A stretch of DNA of 64,000 nucleotides from Cinclus cinclus (Eukaryota; Chordata; Aves; Passeriformes; Cinclidae): the NCBI RefSeq assembly GCF_963662255.1, contig NC_085068.1, positions 2,976,001 to 3,040,000 on the forward strand, written 5' to 3'. The notes under the pieces were generated by a model. That model ran no database searches. It was not told the DNA's origin and worked only from the letters and a program-made list of their open reading frames with translations. Both the position numbers and the translations under genes were made by a program. Position 1 is the first letter of the stretch. The number at the start of each line of letters is the position of its first letter. Shown here in pieces: positions 46,352-58,060 of the stretch.

Positions 46352-46659
46352 AGCTGGCTGAGGGCTGTTTGAGCTTCTCCCCCCACTCAGCTGCAGATCA
46401 ACACAAAGATCTGCCCAGGTCCTGAGCTGCCTGGTCTGGCTGCATCTCTCTCCACTGCCAGCCAAGGAATTCTGCATTGCCGGGTGTTTTACACAGGTTG
46501 TCCTGGAGCACAGAACCAGGACCCCCATCAGGCTCTCTCCAGATGAATTATTTTTCCATCCCTGCCCTGTAGACTCCAATCCTTCTTAGCCCAGCTATTA
46601 GGCCCACAGGCTACACAGAACTCAGTGATTTTATGCAGAAAGAAAATCTGACCCGATTG

Positions 46660-46975
46660 CTCAGGAACTAAAAAACTTTAATACTAGAAAATAACAAACA
46701 GTAAACAGAAGAGTTTGTACTGAACAACCCGGGAAAGATGGTACAGGGAGGCTGGAACCATGCACGAGGGCAAGTGGACAAAAGCAGGTGTCAGGGCATG
46801 GCAGGGGTGTTTATAAACTTGGAGGAGGAGTGGAACTAGGGTGGAGTTTAGGGAGGGGGGGTCCAATAAAAAAGGGCAATTAGGAATATGAAAAGTATTG
46901 CAGCAAAAAGGAACCAGTGATAACAAGGGAAGCAGAGAACTTTCTGGCAATGATGAACATACTGGAACTGGAGGA
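46660..46975 (-). mobile_element. Endogenous retrovirus LTR fragment, minus sense
   Basis: The minus strand carries ATTAAAG near the left end (polyadenylation region). GAACAACCCGGGAAAGATGG and GGGGGGTCCAATAAAAAAGG on the plus strand match a passerine LTR family from memory. The border with the element to its right is unclear. Confidence 0.45.
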
Positions 46976-47019
46976 TTCTGGGGGTGATTTTTTACTCACT
47001 ACTACTGCAAGGGTTTTCC

Positions 47020-48112
47020 CCATGGCATTAAGCCATGATCCTCTGCACTTCTATTGGAGCTAACTGCAACACTGCCCAGAAACCACCTTTGGCATTAGGG
47101 TGACTAATGCAGAGACTTTGGAAATCAGCAGTGGGGGAAAATCCCCCCACACAGAGCCCCTTCCCTCCAGCAGCACCTGCTGGGCCTCCCATACCTCTCC
47201 TGCTTCCAGAAACTCCTCCTGCTTGGGTTCCTCTCCCATCCCATTTCCCTGAGTTTGGGGATGCAGCTTGCAGCCCACGTGGGCTTTCACAGGAAGGATT
47301 TGGGGGGGTGGTCCCCGGCAGCAGAGCCCCCTCAGGGGCTGGTCCCAGACACCTCCATGACCAAGGCTGGGCCCACCAGTGAAGCTTCACTGTGAAAATG
47401 TGTGAAAACATTTCAGAAAGGGAAGAAAACACCAGATGGGAGGACAAGGAAAGATCAAAGCGAGAAGTGAAAGAAGAGCAGCAAGGTGGAGCAGGAGGGG
47501 CTCCATGGGGCCGGAGGTTTTCCCTGCAGCCCAAGGAGGACTCAGACCAGGACAGATGTTCCCTGCACCTGTGGAGGAGTCCCTCCCATGGCAGATACTC
47601 TCACAGCATCCCATGGGGAACCACTGCAGGGAAAATGGATATTCCTGAAGAAAACACAGCCCATGAAGGACCACACTGCAGGTTTTCATGAAGGGCTGCA
47701 GTCTGTGGGGCTCCTGTGCTGGAGTACAGGAAAGGTGAGGACGAAGGAACAAGAAGAAGAAACCACTTTGTGCTGACCTTGACCTGCTGCCCCCAGTGTC
47801 CCTTTTTTTGGGGGGGGGGGGGGGGGGGGCTGGTTAGGGGAGTTTGGAATGAAGAAGCAAAACTGAATCTGAGAGAGGACTGGGGTGTGAGGAGGAAACA
47901 TATTGGTTTGATTTCTGTCTTTTTTGTTTCCCTCTACCCAAATTTCAAGGCAATAAATTAAATTACATTTCCCCAAATTGTGTCTGTTTTAACCTGTGAC
48001 AGTAATTGGTGACTTCCCCGTCTTATCCCAGCCCACGAGTTTTCTTGACCCTTTTTTCCCCAGTGTTTTGGGGAAGTGAGCAGCTGGGTGGGAGTACTGC
48101 TGTCATCCAAGG
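47020..48112 (+). mobile_element. Endogenous retrovirus LTR, about 1.1 kb, plus sense
   Basis: Contains GTGAAGCTTCACTGTGAAAA, TTCCCTGCACCTGTGGAGGA, GACCTTGACCTGCTGCCCCC, a polyadenylation word AATAAA at about 47952, and CGAGTTTTCTTGACCC near the end, an order I recognise from long passerine LTRs. A 20-G run interrupts it. It seems solo: no gag, pol or env. Confidence 0.6.
47810..47829 (+). repeat. 20-G homopolymer inside the LTR
   Basis: TTTTTTT followed by 20 G, then CTGG. It probably grew from a short G run present in the LTR. Confidence 0.9.
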
Positions 48113-48127
48113 CTCTCTTATCACCAC

Positions 48128-48216
48128 AACCATGGCAGGGGGTTGGAAAGAGATGATCTTTAAGGTCCTTTCTATCCCAAACCATTCTGAGATTCTATTC
48201 TATTCTATTTCATGAT
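48128..48216 (+). mobile_element. CR1 terminal fragment
   Basis: CCATGGCAGGGGGTTGGAA, GATGATCTTTAAGGTCC, AAACCATTCTGAGATTC, then ATTCT repeats at the tail. Confidence 0.85.
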
Positions 48217-48460
48217 CTCATAAGGAAGAGCTCTCCCCTATGGCTTTCCCCCAGTACTGGTCTTCAATCTCTCTGCCTTGAAGGCTATTCCTGCCATTTT
48301 TCTGCCCAAAGATGCAATTACAGGTCTTGAGGAAGGCCCCAGCTGCTGCCCAGCCCCTGGCTCAGAGCAGGTCCCAGCACAGGGAACATGGCAAAGTCTG
48401 GTTTTGCTGGCTAGAGGGGACTGATGGGGATATTTTGTGGTCAGATTTTTTTATTGGCAG

Positions 48461-48562
48461 GAAGAAAAAGAACCTCAAACAAAATTGTCTGAGCAGATGA
48501 ATCAGGCCCAGATGCTTGTGCAGTTAAAGAAGGAATTAGAAAATGAACAAGGGAGGCTCTCG
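48461..48562 (+). other. Possible orphan coding exon, coiled-coil-like
   Basis: After an acceptor (TCAGATTTTTTTATTGGCAG) lies a 102-base open segment encoding 34 residues rich in E, K, Q and L (including LSEQMNQAQMLVQLKKELEN), compatible with a coiled coil. It would end before a weak donor GTGGTC with phase 0 on both sides. I do not recognise the protein and found no partner exon. It may be a real exon, a retrocopy fragment or chance. Confidence 0.25.
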
Positions 48563-49168
48563 GTGGTCCAGGCAGTGTCTGATGCCAGGAGAGCAGTGAC
48601 ACGTCCCAGGGACAGGGACTGCAGTGTCCCCTCCTCCCTGGGCTGTCAGTCTCACAGTGACACAGGGGGGCTGCTGGGGGAAGGTAATTGCCAGCTCTAA
48701 TTGCCCTTCTCTCCTCGCTGCCCTTTGAACCAGGAGGGGGGTCAGGGGGGTTCTCCCCCTCCCACAGACCCCACATTGCAGAGCCCAGCCAGGACTTTGT
48801 TGTCCCACTGGGTGTCCTTTGTGTCCTACCAGGCACCATTGTCAGCCTTTGTGTCCCGTTACCAGCTGGTTCATTTTATTGATGGTTTTGTCTAGTTGAA
48901 GTGAGCTTTGAAAGTCAAAAGATGGAGCAGAGTTCCAGAGGGGCTCCAGCTGCACGTTCCTGTATCCAGGATTAGTGGCAATGGTGTGGCTCAGATGGCA
49001 GTGGAGGGGGTGGCCAGCAGTGCCATTTGCTGTCATTGCCCAGCTCAGGGAATCAAGAAGCAAGAGTCAAAATCCTAAGAGAAAATATCCCATATTGGAG
49101 GCAGCCAGGACATGTTTTCAAAGGTTTAGTCAAAGTAAGTAGCACAGAGGCACAATGGTTTTACTCTC

Positions 49169-49169
<1 letters not shown>

Positions 49170-49202
<33 letters not shown>

Positions 49203-49216
49203 ATTGTTGTAGTTGT
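49170..49216 (+). repeat. Trinucleotide array (GTT)n
   Basis: About ten perfect GTT units, then imperfect ones (TTATTGTTGTAGTTG). It is a simple microsatellite. Confidence 0.95.
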
Positions 49217-49569
49217 TTTCATATGTCATGATCCCAAGACCTGGGGATTTGGGTTTTTTTGACTGGCCATGGCATCATCCCTGGCTCCCAGCTCGTGGTC
49301 CCTCAGGAAGCATGGAGCCCTCTGGCTCCTTGAGAAGAGTAAATTCCTTTCAATACATTTCACTTATTTAATGCATTTACATAAAAGACTTTTTAATAAT
49401 CTTTCTCATGTTGAGACAAAAAGTCTCCCTGCTCCTGGACCTGCACCCAGACAGCAAATGGACCTGTCCTGGATACCACAACCTCCTTAATTATCCGCAG
49501 GTCATTAGCACACAGGGGAGAGCTCAGTCTTTGCACTGCTGAAAAACTCCAGGCTGCTTCTGGGCTCTG

Positions 49570-50006
49570 GGGGCATGGAGATGCTCTGAGAGCTTGAGCC
49601 CCTCTGGAGCCAGGCTGGGAGAGCTGGGGTGCTTACCTGGAGAGGGCTCCAGGGAAGTCTTAGAGCCACTTCCAGGGCCTAAAGGGGCTCCAGGAGAGTT
49701 GGAGAGGGAGTGGGGACAAGGCATGGAGGGACAGGACACAGGGAATGGTTTCCACTGCCAGAGGGCTGGGATGGATGGGATATTAGGAACAAATTCCTCC
49801 CTGGGATGGTGGGCAGGCCCTGGCACAGGGTGCCCAGAGCAGCTGTGGCTGCCCCTGGATCACTGCAAGTGTCCAAGGCCAGGTTGGACAGGGCTTGGAG
49901 CAACCTGGGACAGTGGGAGGTGTCCCTGCCCATGGCAGGGGGTGGCACTGGATGAGATCTAAGGTCCCTTCCAACACAAACCATTCCATTCTATGATTCC
50001 ACGATC
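49570..50006 (+). mobile_element. CR1 3' UTR fragment, nearly twin of 38625
   Basis: Forward CR1: GCTGGGAGAGCTGGGGTGCT, AAAGGGGCTCCAGGAGAGTT, AGAGCAGCTGTGGCTGCCCC, ending CCATTCTATGATTCCACG. Confidence 0.92.
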
Positions 50007-50697
50007 AATCTCTGCAGAAAATCCCCCGTGCTGGCTTCAACAGGGGCTTCCCTCAGTCTGTGCAGCAGCAGCAAAGCTGCCACCACCCCACACCAGGGCT
50101 GTCACAGCTTGACCCAGCCTGGGCTCCCTCTCCTCTTTCATAGCTGCTCTGGAGCCTGCAGGGAGCTGGGTTCTCACTGAGCCCTTTCAAAGCTCTCTCA
50201 TTAACTGCTTGCCAGCAGCCAGCTCTCCGATAATGGGGATCGCCTCTGGAAATTGCAGCCCCATAGCAACAAGGTGCTTAATGGCTATTATTCCTAAATG
50301 AAGGATACAGGTCTGGTAATCCACCTCGTGCCTCTAGCAAAGGCCCTTGGAAATGATGATTTCCCATTGCAGGTAAGGCAGGAAAACACACTCAATCACA
50401 AGAGTGTTAAAATGACACAGCCTGGCCTGGCAGAGTAGTTTTTAATGTTTCAAAATACTGGAGTTTTAAAATACTTTTAAAATTCTTTTTCATGGAGTCA
50501 AGTGAACATACAGGAAACCTTTATGTATTTTAAAAATTGAAAGGTATTAATTTTCCTCACATGAAAAAAGGGAAGCCTGTTTTCAAGGACAGGACTCACT
50601 TCACATGGTCTGCAGCAGAGACCTTTTGCACGCTGTGCTTGTGCTTGTCCACTCTCAAGCTAAAGAAGTTTTCCTGTGTGTCCCATTATGCAGTAAT

Positions 50698-50885
50698 ACA
50701 GAACCCCAAAATCCCAGGCTGCCTTGAATTGGAAGGGACCATAAAACTAATTTCATCTACCCCTGCCATGGCAGGGACACCTTTCCCTACCCCAGGTCGC
50801 TGTTGCTCCAAGCCCTGTCCAACCTGGATTTGGACACTTCCAGGGCTGAGGCAGCCACAGCTGCTCTGGGCAGCCTTAGCCCATT
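50698..50885 (-). mobile_element. CR1 3' end fragment
   Basis: Reverse CR1: GAATTGGAAGGGACCATAAA, CTGCCATGGCAGGGACACC, GCAGCCACAGCTGCTCTGG. The next 150 bp may be a further CR1 part but are not clear. Confidence 0.85.
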
Positions 50886-51216
50886 GCTAGTGTCCTTTCT
50901 CTGCACACCCAAATCTGGCTCCATCCTCTCTCCAGCCCTTTCAGGCACTGGAAGGGGCAGTGAGCTCTCCCTTCCTGCATACAGTTCTCCAGCTCTGTCC
51001 ATCTTCCCCTGGGTCCACCAAGGAACCTGCTGTAGCTCCACTCAGCCCTGTCCCTGTGATCTTTGTGCCACTGGCTCTCACCATTTCCTTCTCCTTCTCT
51101 TTCTTACTATTTCATTATTAAGAAAATACACAACTTGCCACTACAGAGGCCTTTTTATGCAGCTTTGTCAACATCAAGGAGGGCAGAGCCAGGTGGGAGC
51201 TGGGCTCTGCTCTCAG

Positions 51217-51483
51217 GTAACAAGTGACAGGAATAGAAGAAATGGCCTCAAGTTGTGCCATGGGAGTTTTAGGTCAGATAGAGGGTAAAAATCCTTAGAG
51301 AAAGGGTGGTCAGGCACTGGCACAGGCTACCCAGGGCAGTGGTGGGGTCACCATCCCTGCAAGGATTCAAAACCATGTGAATGTGGCATCTGGGGACGTT
51401 TAGGAGCAGACCTGGCAGTGCTGGGTTGACAGTTGAGCTTGGAGATCTTAGAGAGCTTTCCCAACTAGAATGATTTGAATTAT
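51217..51483 (+). mobile_element. CR1 3' fragment of an older subfamily
   Basis: Forward: AATGGCCTCAAGTTGTGCCA, GGCACTGGCACAGGCTACCC, ACCATCCCTGCAAGGATTC, ending CCAACTAGAATGATTTGAAT. More diverged than its neighbours. Confidence 0.75.
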
Positions 51484-52644
51484 TAATTAGTTAGTTAATG
51501 AAGTCTATGATTTCTACCCACCCAGCAGCTCCATCACCCCTGTGATGGCCAGCAGTAGGTTTCTTTGAGCTTCCTTGGGCACAATCAAGCTGAGTTTGGT
51601 AAGAGACTGACCATCTGCAGCCAGGATGAGTTAACACTGGAAGTGGTCCCAGATGTCCCTGTGACAGGCGGTGGCATCACCCTGCACTTGCCCAGCATCA
51701 CCCACCCCATTACTCCTTTTTCCTGCCTCCCCTCGTCCTGTCCCCAGAGGGGGAGACACCAGAATAGTTTGGAGCTATGGAGTGGCCTGGGAAAAGTGGA
51801 ATATCAATTTGCTTGGGTGGAGACAAAAGGGTTAGAGAGGCTCCAGGGTGGGAGACTGAGGGGAAGGTGTGCATGGATAAGAAAAACCCTGGAGAGGGCT
51901 GAGGCCAGAGAAGATACTGGTGGATTCATGCCTGGCCATGACTGGCTTAGGGCCATGAAGGTTTTAGGAGTGTTTCCCCTGCAGCTGCCTTTTGGAGCCC
52001 TTGGGATCGCATCCACTGCTTTCTTTCTGTGCCAGTGGGGCTGCAAAAGATTTCTGAATTTTTTTGATGAAAGCAGCATTTCTCCCACAGTCATCAGGGG
52101 ACTCCAAGTGCTGGAAAAGCCTGAATATTTTAAGAGATATAATAACCTTCTAACATTATTGAACATCCTCTGTAGAGTGGATGGGAGGCTTGAGCTCTGT
52201 GTCTCCCTGAAGAGTCGCCCAGCCCAGCCAGGCAATGCCTGCTGGGGACCAGTGTGACCCCAGGGAGGGGGTTCAGCACAGCTGTGCTTCTCAGCAGAGC
52301 TGTGTCCCCTGGCATGTCCCAGGATGCTGGAGCTGGTGTCTGGGTTCCTCCCATCCTGCCCTCCAAACCAAGGAGACACAAACCTGCAGTTCACCACTGC
52401 AGCCATTGCAGTGACTTGGTTGTGCAAACCAAGCTACTGCAAGAAAGAAGAGTTAATTCCAATCTTAAAAGACCAGTTTGGAAATCTGCAGCTCCAGTGG
52501 CAATGAGTACAGGGAAACTTCCCCTTCCTCAGCCCACAGACAGGGGGCTGGGGGGATTTGGGCAGGGGCAGAGGAAGGAGGCACAGTGCAATAGTGGTAA
52601 CTGCACCACTTAATTAGTGGCTTGTTTTCATTTTCTTCTGTCTT

Positions 52645-53240
52645 CACTCAGAGTTAGGATTAAAAACAAGAAGGAGAGGAATTTTCTCATGTTCAGACTT
52701 GGCTGTTTATTAAATCTTATCTAAAGTGCAGAGAGCTCTGCAACACTCCTAGCTACCAGCTAAAAGTGAGCAAAATGGAAGTGAACTGAGCTGGTTACAA
52801 GGTTTTTTTAAAGCTAAACAGTCCAGTAGAGAATTAACACCCATATTATTTATACTTCTGACCCAGTAACCAAACCTCTGTGACCCACAGTGCAGCATTA
52901 GCTGCAACAAAAAAACCTACAAAAAACTACAACAAAAAACTACTACCAGAAATCGTGAAGAAGGAAGAAGACAGAAACAACACCCCAAATCCTCCATCTT
53001 GTCCCATACCTATTACTATATTCTAAAAACCTTAAATTCCAAACCCTTCACCATGTGAAATCACAATTTCTATTTAACTACACACCCGTGGCTATAACTC
53101 CATCACTCATATTTGGAAGCCTTCTCCAAGGCCTCAGGTCAAGAGCAGTGTTCTCCAGGGGTTCAGCGTCAGAAAACACAAAAACCTCAAAAACCCCAAG
53201 TTTCTGGGATCCAAGAGGACAGGGCTCCCCCAAGGCTGGG
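52645..53240 (-). mobile_element. Endogenous retrovirus LTR fragment, minus sense
   Basis: The minus strand has TTTAATAAACAGCCAAGTC (polyadenylation region). CTAGCTACCAGCTAAAAGTG and GGTTCAGCGTCAGAAAACA on the plus strand match a passerine LTR from memory. A-rich imperfect repeats (ACAAAAAACTAC) lie inside. No retroviral frame remains. Confidence 0.5.
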
Positions 53241-55009
53241 TGCACAGATGGGCTCTGCTGGGTTTGACCCCTGGGCTGGGTTTGTGCAGCCCCTTCCCTC
53301 TGCAGGAACCCCAGCACAGAGCCCAGGGCCACGCCAGCAGCACCAGCTGCCTGCCCACACTGAGGGGATGCTGTGGGTGCCCTGTGCCCTCAAAAAGGTG
53401 GCCCCAGGACTGTCACCTGCAGTGTGACCTGGCTGTCGTGGGCTGAGGCAGCAGCGACCTGCTCTGCCCTGCACCATGTACTTTAAATAGGTCAACAGCA
53501 GGTGACTGGATGAAATTACCCTTCATTTTATTGTAAGGGAGCTGCAGACGAGGCCCTTCCCGTGGCTAACAGCAGGGACTGCCAGTGACAATGTAATGAT
53601 TTTAATCCCGCAGTTTTCATTAACTCTTCCCGTGCCGTGGGCTGTGCTGGTTCAGCCTGGCCACAAGGCAGCACCAGCTGGGTCAGGATGATGAAGCCAC
53701 TGTTCTAAACATGCACAGGACACGTCCCAGACAGCACTGTGGGTCCCAGTGGTACCAACCCATCACTGGACACTTGGTGTAAAGCCCAAAGCCCCTCTCT
53801 GTGCTCCTCTGGGTCACTGCAGAGCCCTGCAGCCATGGGGGGAGCTCTGGGACAGCAAAGTGCCAGTTTAGCCCAGCAATCAAAATCTCTCCATTTCTGG
53901 AGGTAAACAGAGAACAACACAGCTCTTTGTGCGTCACTGGTGCAATTGGACTTTTATTTGTCAGAGGGTAAAGGACATGACTTGACCATTGGGGTATGGA
54001 CATGGGACACAACAGGACAGCAGGGGAGGCAGCAGGGGGGGACCGAGTGGTGGGGAAAAAGATGTCAGATCATGGGTGAACATGAGGGCAGGGCTGTCCC
54101 ACTGGGGGAAAAAGCAGGCTGAGGGCTCAGACTGAGCTGGAACCAACTTGTGGTGTCAGGTGCTCAGTGAGCTGTGTGGGGCAGAAGGATGGTGAATCCC
54201 CACAGTGTGGCTGAGAGAGGCTGACTTGTGTTTATCCTCTGAGTTCTGATGTTAAATCCACCTGCTCTTCCCCCTCCGTCTCCAGCAGGCTCTTTCAAGA
54301 AGCAGAGCTGCCACAGGCAGCTGCTTTTTCATCTGTGCTGTGGAGAACAAACGAAGTCCCCAGTGACTGTGCAGGGGCAGTGCAGGGCAGCCCAGTTTGT
54401 ACTGGAGTGATGGTGTTTGAGGTGGTCCCAGTGCCAGAACGTGAGTGCAGCTGGGGTGATCCACTGTCTCTGGAACAGGGGCACTCCAGTTTCCCAGTAG
54501 TTAACCCACAAAGCAGAGAGGAAAGAGGATGAAACAAGGGCAGTTCAACCAGAGGAGCAGCTCCTGCCACTGACAAGGGGAGGCATCCTCTCCTCTTCCC
54601 GCATTCCCTACTCTTCCTTGACCCCAAGCCCAGTTCCCCCAGTATCTCCTGTGCTTGTCCACCTTCCTGCAAGGAGTTTCAGCTCCCAGACCCACTCCAG
54701 GAGACCCCAGCACCTCTGAAGTGTGTGCTGAGCACCTCTGGAGCAGTGGAAGGTAAGACAAGACCTCCCCCTTGTGCTGAGATGTCACAGCAGATTTACA
54801 GCTGCAGCTCTAGACAAATGCTGCACGTGTGAGATTATTAAAGGAATGGTCTTTTAAATCCAGAGAAGAAAATTCCTTTTGCTTCAAAAGGTAGGATGAA
54901 CTTATGTCCTGCAACAGCGTGGGGGAGACACTGCACCTTCATGGGCTATGCCTGGGCTTTTTCATTTATTTTTTCCTAGGATGTCCTTCAGAATGGAAGG
55001 ATGTCCTGA

Positions 55010-55120
55010 GGTCAGGAGGTGATTTAGTCCAACTTACAACTCAAACAAGGGTCAGCTCTGAGGTCACACCAGGCTACCTAAGGCACTTTCCTGTAAGGTC
55101 TTGGAAACCCACAAAGTCTT
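55010..55120 (-). mobile_element. Old CR1 fragment
   Basis: Diverged reverse CR1: GTCAGGAGGTGATTTAGTCC, AACTCAAACAAGGGTCAGC. A forward CR1 fragment follows, so the two form an inverted pair. Confidence 0.5.
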
Positions 55121-55130
55121 CTGGTCTTCT

Positions 55131-55231
55131 GGCAGCATGGTGGGATTCCTGAGATTGTCCTGTAGGGCAAGAGTTGGACTCAAAGATCCTTGTGCAACTC
55201 TTCTAACTCAGGGCATTCTGTGACTCTATGA
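55131..55231 (+). mobile_element. Old CR1 terminal fragment
   Basis: GGCAAGAGTTGGACTCAAAG and TCTAACTCAGGGCATTCTGT, ending GACTCTATGA, an older CR1 tail. Confidence 0.65.
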
Positions 55232-55814
55232 ACTGGTTTTGTATCACTTAGGCTCTTTGGAAGCTTCCTTAAGGGCCACAAATTGCTGAGGGAGAGAGCC
55301 AATGACTGCTGTGTCCCCTTGGTCTGACCTTCAGAGACATGACTTTATATCACATTGTCTCGTCCAGGTGATGGCCTGAACGTGAGCAGTGGCATTCCTG
55401 GCTCCCAGCCCAGGAAGAGGAGGAGCACCATTGTTCCATGTCCATCCTGCTAGAGGAGAGGAGGACTCCCTGCTCCCCCTGTGGCATGGATGGGGCTGCA
55501 CAGCCCAGGGACACGGATTTGCTTTTACACAAGGCTTTCCATGGGCCAGGATGGGCAGGGAAAGGAGCAGCCTGGGTGCCCAGAGATCCCTGTGCTGCCT
55601 GAAGCAGGTGGCACAAGCACTTATCAAAAATGGGGAAAACCTCTGAGCAGCAGTTCCACTGCAGGCTGGTCAAGCAGCATGACTTAGATCCTGAGATACT
55701 TCCCACAGCTCCCAAAATATAGCCAGGAATAATCAGTACTTATGAGCCAGCCTTGGCTCTGTTTGAGCTGTTCCCTAAGCTTCAGAGGAACCTTCACTAT
55801 TAATAAGTTTCTAA

Positions 55815-55922
55815 AACAAGGCTGAAGAGAGGCTGGAGCAACCTGGTCTAGTGCAAGGGGGAGTGGAACAAGACAAACTTTAAGATTCCTTCCAATCCAA
55901 ACCATTCTGGAATTCTATGATT
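55815..55922 (+). mobile_element. CR1 3' end fragment
   Basis: GGCTGGAGCAACCTGGTCTA, CAAACTTTAAGATTCCTTCC, AAACCATTCTGGAATTCTAT. Confidence 0.85.
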
Positions 55923-56551
55923 AATAAAATTATCTTGATTTGTGGTAAATATGGCGCTTTCCACTTAAAAAAATTCTCTTGAATTTTCTCTCCTTATTTA
56001 TGGTAAATATGGTCAGATCATTTTCTCTTTATTTATAATTTCTCTTGAATTTGCTCTGTATGTGGCATATGGGAAAGAGAAAAAACCATGGACTCAGGGT
56101 GGCTGAGTGCTGAGATGTGAAGATCAATTCCTGACATCCCAGAGCAGTGCTGGGCTCCTCTGCAGCCTGTCACAAAGTGCCACTGACCACACTGGGCTAT
56201 CCTGGCACTCACAGCCTCAACAGGGTCATCCTCTCTCCCCTAAGCCAGTAAAGGTGTTAAGACCATGTCCAGATCCTCAGGAACAGCATAGAGAGTGTTT
56301 GTGAAACACCTGCTGATTCCCTGTGCTTCAGCTGTCTAACAGGGAAAGTGTAACTCCAGCCTGTCCACGGCAAGCTGGTTATTGTTTGCACATATTAAAC
56401 ATATCAGAAATGCAGAAAAACTGGGTACAGAGTAAAGAGGAGCCCAGTCATGGCTGAGCATTAGCTCAGCCCTGGAGGATGGACCTTCCCAGCCAGACCT
56501 TCCCAGTACAGCACTTAGAGCTGGGGCTTCCAGAGAGCCTGGCTGGGGTCA

Positions 56552-56600
56552 CTGAATCACAGGCTGGCTTGGGAGGTAACTTGAAATATCATCAAATCAT
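56552..56600 (-). mobile_element. CR1 tail fragment, very short
   Basis: CTGAATCACAGGCTGGCTTG resembles the reverse CR1 tail and is interrupted by the next, complete tail. Confidence 0.5.
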
Positions 56601-56738
56601 AAAGTCACAGTGGTTTGGGTTGGGAGGGATCTTAAAGCGTTCCACGCCCTGCCTAGGGCAGGGACACTTTCCACTAGACCAGGTTGCTCCAAGCCCCATC
56701 CAACCTGGCCTTGGACACTTCCAGGGTTTGGAAATATT
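56601..56738 (-). mobile_element. CR1 3' end fragment
   Basis: Reverse CR1: AGTGGTTTGGGTTGGGAGGG, GGCAGGGACACTTTCCAC, CCTTGGACACTTCCAGGG. Confidence 0.85.
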
Positions 56739-56914
56739 ATCCCAGAAACTGCCAGATGAAAGAAGGTGAACAATGGGTTTAAATGGAAGCTGTGCAGTTC
56801 TGAACAAAACCAGTGTAGGGGAAGGGGAGGTGAAGGAATAGAACCCTTTAATTTAAAAATTGCTGATGTATTTGTGACCCTCCATCATCCAAAAATAGCT
56901 GTACCAGATCATAT

Positions 56915-57011
56915 ATCTGGGCAACCTGATCGAGTGGTTGGCATCCCTGCCCATGCAGTGGGGTTGGAAGCAGGGTTCTTTCCAGCCCAGGGCAGTGTGT
57001 GATTCCATAAC
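56915..57011 (+). mobile_element. CR1 3' end fragment
   Basis: GGCAACCTGATCGAGTGG, TGGCATCCCTGCCCATGCAG, ending GTGTGTGATTCCATA. Moderately diverged. Confidence 0.7.
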
Positions 57012-57029
57012 AGACAATGCAGTCATATG

Positions 57030-57290
57030 CCTGGAGTCAAAGAGCCTCAGGGGGGATTTTCTGGGTCTCCACAGCTCCCTGGCAGGAGGGAGAACCTGGG
57101 GGTGGGGGTTTGGTTGGGCTCTGCTCCCAGGGAACAAGAGGAAATGGTTGGATATTAAGGAAAAGTCCTTCACTGAGAGGGTGCTCAGGCACTGGCCCAG
57201 TGGATCTGGACTCCACTTCGAGGCACTCGGAGGCAATATCGACATCTCAGGGTGGAGCAGGAAGAGGGAGGGTTGTGGCTCTTGATTTGG
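57030..57290 (+). mobile_element. CR1-like 3' fragment, paralogue of 62515
   Basis: GGAGTCAAAGAGCCTCAGGG, GAGGAAATGGTTGGATATTA, GAAAAGTCCTTCACTGAGAG. It shares at least the first 180 bp with the 62515 copy almost base for base, but breaks off before the CR1 tail. Confidence 0.7.
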
Positions 57291-57685
57291 GAACTCGCAG
57301 GCATTTCCAAAGATAGGGCAGAGTTCAAAGTAATTTGTTCCAAGCCACATGTGAGGCACCAGGAGAGCCTGGCTGACACCTGCCCTTGTCATCCATGAGC
57401 AGCCTTGTGTGCCAGGTGACACCCCAGGTCTGGGCTTCATCCTGTGCTGTCCAAAGCACAAAGTCTCCCCAATAACATTTGAGGGGGATTGGGATTTTTG
57501 GGCTCACTGGGATATTTGAGAATGATTGTCCATTGGCTTGTGGTAGAGGAGGCGTGTTGGATTAAAACTTTGAGACTTGGGAAATGTACCTTCAAACCAC
57601 ACATCCCATAAGCTCAAGTACAGCTTGCCTGGGGAAATATTTCAATTCACAAATTTATGGGCTTCTGTTGGAGGGACTTGAGGAT

Positions 57686-57845
57686 GTCTGCTCCAGCCTC
57701 CAGCTCAAAGCAGGGTCAGATATGAGGTCAGAAAAGACTTCTCAGGGCTTTTTCCAGTTCTGCCTCAAGAACCTCCAAGGACAGAGACTCCACAAACTCT
57801 CTGGACAATCTCTTCAGACATTTGATTCTACACATAAACCCAGCT
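57686..57845 (-). mobile_element. Old CR1 fragment
   Basis: Reverse: CCAGCTCAAAGCAGGGTCAG, GGACAGAGACTCCACAAACT, CTCTGGACAATCTCTTCAG. An older CR1 subfamily. Confidence 0.7.
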
Positions 57846-57992
57846 GCACGTTATACCTTTATTTGTGAAGCTCCTAAATGCATGGCAACATATTTATTAA
57901 AAATATAGTCCTAAAATACAAAATACATATATAAAATATATGTATATGGGACTATATAAAAATATAGCCCTAAAATGTGCTTATTATTTTAT

Positions 57993-58060
57993 AGAACCAC
58001 AAAATTATTGAGGTTTGAAAAGACCTCAAAGATTGTCAAGTCCAACATTTGACTGCAACT
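57993..58060 (-). mobile_element. CR1 terminal fragment
   Basis: AACCACAAAATTATTGAGG, TTTGAAAAGACCTCAAAG, GTCAAGTCCAACATTTGAC. Confidence 0.75.

Noticed and set aside
46198..46579. Hydrophobic FVCL-repeat frames on the minus strand
   Set aside because: Produced by the CAAA microsatellite.
51565..52257. 230-codon plus-strand frame
   Set aside because: Overlapped by a 207-codon frame on the other strand. It shows no domain, no matched splice sites and unremarkable codon use, so it fits a chance frame in moderately GC-rich DNA.
56853..57461. 202-codon minus-strand frame
   Set aside because: Most of it runs antisense through CR1-like DNA at 57030-57290.
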